From an uncultured Clostridium sp. (lineage in GTDB: Bacteria; Bacillota; Clostridia; Lachnospirales; Lachnospiraceae): a stretch of 64,000 nt of DNA. The position numbers and the translations under genes were made by a program. Under the pieces are notes generated by a model, which was not told the DNA's origin, searched no databases, and saw nothing but the letters and a program-made list of their open reading frames with translations. Shown piece by piece: positions 60,079 through 64,000 of this stretch. Where the stretch lies: NCBI GenBank assembly GCA_900539185.1, contig UQBG01000005.1:1-64000 (forward strand). Reading direction: 5' to 3'. Numbering within the stretch: position 1 is the stretch's first letter; every line of letters begins with the position of its first letter.

Positions 60079-63006
60079 ATGAGTATTGAAATGAGCAATC
60101 CCTGGTGGCTGCTGTTGATTCCGGTTGTTGCAGCCGGGTTGATTGTATCCGGTAAATGGATCCGGATGCAGAGTAAGGGAAAAAAAGTAGAATATCTGGT
60201 GATGCGCGGGCTGATCGGACTGCTATTGATTCTGACCCTGTGTGGTCTGAGTATCAAGGTTACAACAAAGAAGGTTACCACGATTTTTCTGGTGGATATG
60301 TCCGATAGCAATGAAAAGAATCTTACAAGTATCGAGACCTATATCCGGGATTCCATTGAAGGGATGCCGAAGAAGAATCAGGCAGGCGTTGTTGTATTCG
60401 GAGATAATGTTTTGGTGGATCAGTTTGTAACGGACAAGAAGATCTTTGCAGAGCTGACTTCCGAGCCGGTCAGTACTGCTACGAATCTGGAGAAGGCAGT
60501 ATCAACGGCTGTTACCATTTTTCCGGAGGATACTGCGAAACGGCTGGTTTTGATTACCGATGGTCTGGAAAATGCAGGCAATATCGAGAAGATGGCAGGA
60601 ACCGTCAGCTCTCAGGATATCGATGTGAAGGTTGTGAAGCTGGAGCAGAACATGGGAGAAGAGGTCTATGTCAGCAGTCTGGAGCTGCCGGATTATGTAC
60701 ATGTCGGTGATGCATTTAATGTGAAGGTGACGATAGAGAGCAATGTTACGACACAGGCGGTTGTTAGTCTGTATTCCGGCCGGACGCTGAAGGGGCAGTC
60801 AACAGTCAGTCTGACGGCCGGGCAGAACCAGTTTGTCTTTCAGGATACCGGAGAACAGAACGGAACGCAGGACTATCATGTGATGGTAGAACCGGCAAAT
60901 GATACAATGAGTATGAATAATGAGTACTGTGCCTTCACACAGGTGGAAGCAGATCCGAAGATTCTGTTGGTAGAGGGAGAAGCCGGCGAAGGAGCAGAGC
61001 TGGCATCAATCTTTGATGCGTGTGGAGTGCAGTATGACCGGATCACGCCAACAGCGGTACCGGAGGATATGGCATCCATGATTCAGTATAAGGCGATGGT
61101 ACTGGTGAATGTACATGCCAGAGATTTAAGGCAGGGATTTTTAGATAATCTGGAGAGTTATGTCAGAGATTATGCGGGCGGACTGATCTGTACGGGTGGA
61201 GATAACAGCTATGCCATGGGTGGATATCAGGAAACCGCACTGGAGACGGTACTTCCGGTTAATATGTTCCTGGAAGGGGAACGGGAGGTGCCGAATATGG
61301 CGGTGGCTATGGTCATCGACCATTCCGGCAGTATGTCTACGACGGCAGATGGAGGAAATACGGGGGCAACCTGTCTGGATCTGGCGAAGGAGGCAGCCAT
61401 CGAGGGTGTAAAGACGGTTCGGGACAATGACTCCATCGGCGTATTGGCATTTGATGACAGCTTTGGATGGGCGGTGCCGATGCAGAAGGCAACGAACCGG
61501 GAAGGAATCAATTCCGGAATATCCGGTATCGATTATGGCGGAGGCACCAGCATCTATCCGGCACTGGAGGAGGCAGCCAAGGAGCTGCAGCGGTCGGACG
61601 CGCAGATTAAGCATATTATCCTGTTAACAGACGGACAGGATTATTATAATAATTATGGAGATGTTATTAACCAGATAAATGATAGTGGAATCACCTTGTC
61701 TACGGTAGCTGTCGGACCGGACTCTGATCAGAACCTGTTACAGGATCTGGCGAATAAGTGTGGCGGACGATTTTATTATACGGATATAAACAGTGGTATT
61801 CCAAAGATTTTTGCACAGGAAATTATTCTGTCGGGGAAGAGCTATCTGGTAAATGAGGAGTTTGTTCCGATCATTACCAGTCGTTCGGAGATTATCGATG
61901 GCCTGATGGATGACGGTGTTCCGCCCCTGTTAGGATACATTGGATCTTCTGCGAAGCCACAGGCAACTGTGATCCTGCAGTCGGAGGAAGGAGATCCAAT
62001 CCTATCTACCTGGCAGTATGGTCTGGGCAGAACGATCGCATGGAACTCGGATGCAAACAACGAGTGGACCGGCAACTGGGCAAGCTGGGATAACTATGTG
62101 CAGTTCTGGGATAATATGATAAATTATGTAATATCCAATACACAGATTGATGGAGAAAGTCTGGATGTTACGCAGGAGGGCAGTTCGGCAGTGATATCCT
62201 ATACTACCGAGCATTATGATAAAGATACCGTTGTAAAGGCGGTCTGTACCGATGCAGAGGGCAATACACAGGAGATCACATTAGATCCGATCGCACCGGG
62301 AAAGTATCAGGCAAATATGGACATGAATGAGATCGGTGTTTATACGATCAGTCTTCAGAATCGAAAGGGAGAAGAACTGCAAAGCAGTATGATAACGGCT
62401 GCGGCGATGCAGTATTCTCCGGAATATCGATTTGATCTGGTTACAGATGGGTTGGATGCATTTGTAGGTCAGGTGAATGGACAGTATGTAACTTATGAGG
62501 ATGATATTTTTGCAGGACAGTTGGAAACGGTAAGATCCAGAACGAATCTGGCGATTCCGATGCTGCTTGCGGCACTGGTTCTGTTTATGCTGGATGTTGC
62601 GGCACGACGGATGAATCTGGACTACGTGGCGATGGTAACCGGAGCTTTCCGGAGAGGAAAACAGGAGAAGACACGCGGACAGAAGAAGACACGCGGACAG
62701 AAGAAGGACGAGAAGCTGCAGAAAGTGGCAGAGGATGGAGAAGCAAAAACCGAAAAACGGAAGCACCGGAAGAAAAACGGACAGACGGAGGCCGTAGTGG
62801 AAGAAGTACCTAAGGATACGGGCAAGGATGCAGTTGGAGGAGCCGACAAAAAGGCAGCGGCAGGAAAGACGGCAGAGCAGCCGGTGGTAAATGACTGGGT
62901 AGCAGCAAATGAGAAGCGTAAGAAGCAGAAGAAGCCTGCAGGGGTGGTGAATGAGAATCTGGATATGGATGAGCTTTTGAAGAAGAAAGAAGACAGAAAC
63001 TGGTAA
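60079..63006 (+). CDS. Large membrane protein with two vWA domains and a basic cytoplasmic tail
   Basis: Protein of 975 residues. Two N-terminal helices (about 11-27, 43-60). A first vWA-like domain starts with IFLVDMSDSN (DxSxS, near residue 71). A beta domain and a glutaminase-like stretch (GLICTGGDNSYAMGGYQ) follow. A second vWA domain has a full MIDAS AMVIDHSGSMS (near 411) and LTDGQDYY. A late helix (about 825-845) leads to a 125-residue tail rich in Lys/Arg/Glu, including a duplicated TRGQKK unit (coded near 62673-62702). Last gene of the ten-gene run; ATG 60079 follows GGAGG. Confidence 0.8.
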   Translation: MSIEMSNPWWLLLIPVVAAGLIVSGKWIRMQSKGKKVEYLVMRGLIGLLLILTLCGLSIKVTTKKVTTIFLVDMSDSNEKNLTSIETYIRDSIEGMPKKNQAGVVVFGDNVLVDQFVTDKKIFAELTSEPVSTATNLEKAVSTAVTIFPEDTAKRLVLITDGLENAGNIEKMAGTVSSQDIDVKVVKLEQNMGEEVYVSSLELPDYVHVGDAFNVKVTIESNVTTQAVVSLYSGRTLKGQSTVSLTAGQNQFVFQDTGEQNGTQDYHVMVEPANDTMSMNNEYCAFTQVEADPKILLVEGEAGEGAELASIFDACGVQYDRITPTAVPEDMASMIQYKAMVLVNVHARDLRQGFLDNLESYVRDYAGGLICTGGDNSYAMGGYQETALETVLPVNMFLEGEREVPNMAVAMVIDHSGSMSTTADGGNTGATCLDLAKEAAIEGVKTVRDNDSIGVLAFDDSFGWAVPMQKATNREGINSGISGIDYGGGTSIYPALEEAAKELQRSDAQIKHIILLTDGQDYYNNYGDVINQINDSGITLSTVAVGPDSDQNLLQDLANKCGGRFYYTDINSGIPKIFAQEIILSGKSYLVNEEFVPIITSRSEIIDGLMDDGVPPLLGYIGSSAKPQATVILQSEEGDPILSTWQYGLGRTIAWNSDANNEWTGNWASWDNYVQFWDNMINYVISNTQIDGESLDVTQEGSSAVISYTTEHYDKDTVVKAVCTDAEGNTQEITLDPIAPGKYQANMDMNEIGVYTISLQNRKGEELQSSMITAAAMQYSPEYRFDLVTDGLDAFVGQVNGQYVTYEDDIFAGQLETVRSRTNLAIPMLLAALVLFMLDVAARRMNLDYVAMVTGAFRRGKQEKTRGQKKTRGQKKDEKLQKVAEDGEAKTEKRKHRKKNGQTEAVVEEVPKDTGKDAVGGADKKAAAGKTAEQPVVNDWVAANEKRKKQKKPAGVVNENLDMDELLKKKEDRNW

Positions 63007-63065
63007 ATAACCCGATCTGGTACTATAAAAAAGTTCGAAACTGGATATTTTAATCAGACCACACA

Positions 63066-63132
63066 CATAGTAGACTATGCAAAGAAAGCATGGCATGTGA
63101 ACCGTTTGATCGACGGATTTCTGACTACTATG
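63066..63132 (+). promoter_or_regulatory. Candidate three-way-junction leader upstream of the ECF S-component
   Basis: CATAGTAG (63066-63073) pairs perfectly with CTACTATG (63125-63132). Inside are two hairpins: TATGC/GCATG (63076-63092) and CCGT/ACGG (63102-63116). A competing stem, CACAT (63064-63068) with ATGTG (63095-63099), would break the closing helix. It ends three bases before the AGAGG ribosome site. No known riboswitch class is recognised; ligand control is inferred from the vitamin-transporter neighbour. Confidence 0.4.
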
Positions 63133-63148
63133 AAAAGAGGTTTATATT

Positions 63149-63712
63149 ATGAGTGAAAATGTTGCACAAAAGGAAACAAAGAAGAGTGTAAAGGAAAATG
63201 TGAAGGTCATTACCGTAACCGGATTATTTATTGCATTGACATTGGTATTTACAGCATGTGTAAATGTAAAACTTCCGTTTGGTTATGGCGGACTGATTCA
63301 TTTGGGAAATATTCCGTTGTTTTTGGCTGCTATGCTGTATGGTAAGCGTACCGGTTTCTTTGCGGGAGCATTCGGAATGGCAATCTTTGATATTATGTCC
63401 AGTTGGACGATCTATGCACCATGTACATTTATTACCTGTGGTCTGATGGGACTTGTGGTGGGACTGATCGTAGAGAAGAAACAGGGATATGGCTGGAAGG
63501 TACTGGCAATCGGTGCGGCACTGTTGATTAAGCTGGCCGGCTACTATATCTTTGAGGCTATTTTCTATCACAGTCTGGTAGAACCGTTGGCATCCTTCCC
63601 CGGTAATATTCTTCAGATTGTTCTGGCTGCGATACCGGTATTGATTCTGATCGTACCATTGGAAAAGATTCTGAATAAGACAGGACTGTTATTTGCAAAG
63701 AAGGAGGCATAG
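63149..63712 (+). CDS. ECF transporter S-component
   Basis: Membrane protein of 187 residues with five or six helices. The pattern ITVTGLFIALTLVFT, then FGYGGLIHLGNIPLFLAAMLYGKRTGFFAGAFGMAIFDI, matches vitamin-binding S-components of the ECF class (ECF_trnsprt/DUF1393-like). It would bind a vitamin or related compound and use shared EcfA/A'/T subunits encoded elsewhere. The ligand cannot be named. AGAGG precedes the ATG; the next gene starts three bases after its stop, so the two are coupled. Confidence 0.85.
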   Translation: MSENVAQKETKKSVKENVKVITVTGLFIALTLVFTACVNVKLPFGYGGLIHLGNIPLFLAAMLYGKRTGFFAGAFGMAIFDIMSSWTIYAPCTFITCGLMGLVVGLIVEKKQGYGWKVLAIGAALLIKLAGYYIFEAIFYHSLVEPLASFPGNILQIVLAAIPVLILIVPLEKILNKTGLLFAKKEA

Positions 63713-63714
63713 GT

Positions 63715-64000
63715 GTGTTAAAATTGATGACGCCGGGACCTACCCGGGTACGGGAAAATGTAAGAATGGCAAGAAGTCTGGAGACGACGAATCCGGATCT
63801 GGATCCGGAGTTCTATGACTATTATCGTGATACCTGTGATCTGATCAGTTCACTTCTAAATACAAAGAATCCTGCATATATTTTAAGTGGTGAGGGAATT
63901 CTGGGATTAGAGGCTGCATGTGCTTCCTTAACAGAACCCGGTGACCGAGTTCTGGTGATTGATAATGGAGTATTTGGACGGGGCTTTGCAGACTTTGTAC
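63715..64000 (+). CDS. Class V aminotransferase (alanine-glyoxylate type), cut by the window end
   Basis: The first 95 codons of a PLP enzyme: LMTPGPTRVRENVRMA at the start is the typical substrate-binding opening of alanine-glyoxylate/serine-pyruvate aminotransferases, followed by DPEFYDYYRDTCDLISSLLNT and AYILSGEGILGLEAACASL. The PLP lysine lies beyond the window. GTG at 63715 follows AAGGAGG by seven bases. Coupling with the ECF S-component suggests that the two share a substrate pathway (inference). Confidence 0.85.
   Translation, partial: MLKLMTPGPTRVRENVRMARSLETTNPDLDPEFYDYYRDTCDLISSLLNTKNPAYILSGEGILGLEAACASLTEPGDRVLVIDNGVFGRGFADFV

Noticed and set aside
1..64000. CRISPR arrays, tRNA or rRNA genes
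   Set aside because: No regularly spaced short repeats and no tRNA-like cloverleaf or rRNA core sequences were noticed by eye.

Overview
The window looks like part of a Lachnospiraceae (Clostridia, Gram-positive) chromosome. Supporting signs are moderate G+C, strong AGGAGG ribosome sites, a T-box leader, the dgt-dnaG-rpoD-trmK-nif3 gene order, an msm-type sugar importer without its own ATPase, and many protein families typical of gut clostridia. Genus and species cannot be set from the sequence alone.

Positions 1-14,000 are an accessory, A+T-richer island. It opens with an IS91-like unit (tyrosine recombinase plus HUH transposase). A run of short, unrelated cargo genes follows: a membrane protein, a GNAT acetyltransferase, an alpha/beta hydrolase with a missing cap, a thiazoline-carboxylate-hydrolase relative, a methyltransferase and a methyltransferase relic. 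Several of these are separated by imperfect inverted repeats that share a GRRAAATCGRAAT motif. Next comes a complete LanFEG-type peptide-resistance ABC transporter with its response regulator and kinase. An AbiEi-type antitoxin follows, with a clear promoter/operator and a broken toxin gene. The island ends near a decayed 3' fragment of methionyl-tRNA synthetase and a second thiazoline-carboxylate-hydrolase relative.

Positions 14,000-48,300 are mostly ordinary chromosome. They carry an ABC-F protein, an NhaC antiporter, a Lon-like AAA+ ATPase without protease domain, a DMT exporter, a flavoprotein and a T-box-controlled CstA carrier. Further on are a GGDEF/EAL protein, xpt, a CbiT-like protein, a probably inactive GH25-like protein, metH, ilvN, ilvC, a CNNM/CorC-like protein, a YkpA/YbiT-type ABC-F protein and a sugar ABC importer. 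The housekeeping block dgt-dnaG-rpoD-trmK-nif3 and a TGS/uridine-kinase fusion close this part.

Positions 48,330-63,006 hold the most interesting unit: ten tightly packed same-strand genes that probably form one operon. The order is response regulator, histidine kinase, large exported membrane protein, ABC ATPase, ABC permease, coiled-coil protein with a Q/N-rich tail, MoxR AAA+ ATPase, DUF58, membrane vWA protein, and a 975-residue double-vWA membrane protein. I infer an envelope-associated machine in which MoxR/vWA partners act with a GldA/F/G-like ABC system under a dedicated two-component system. I know of no described function for this exact arrangement. The window ends with an ECF S-component behind a structured leader, and the start of a class V aminotransferase.
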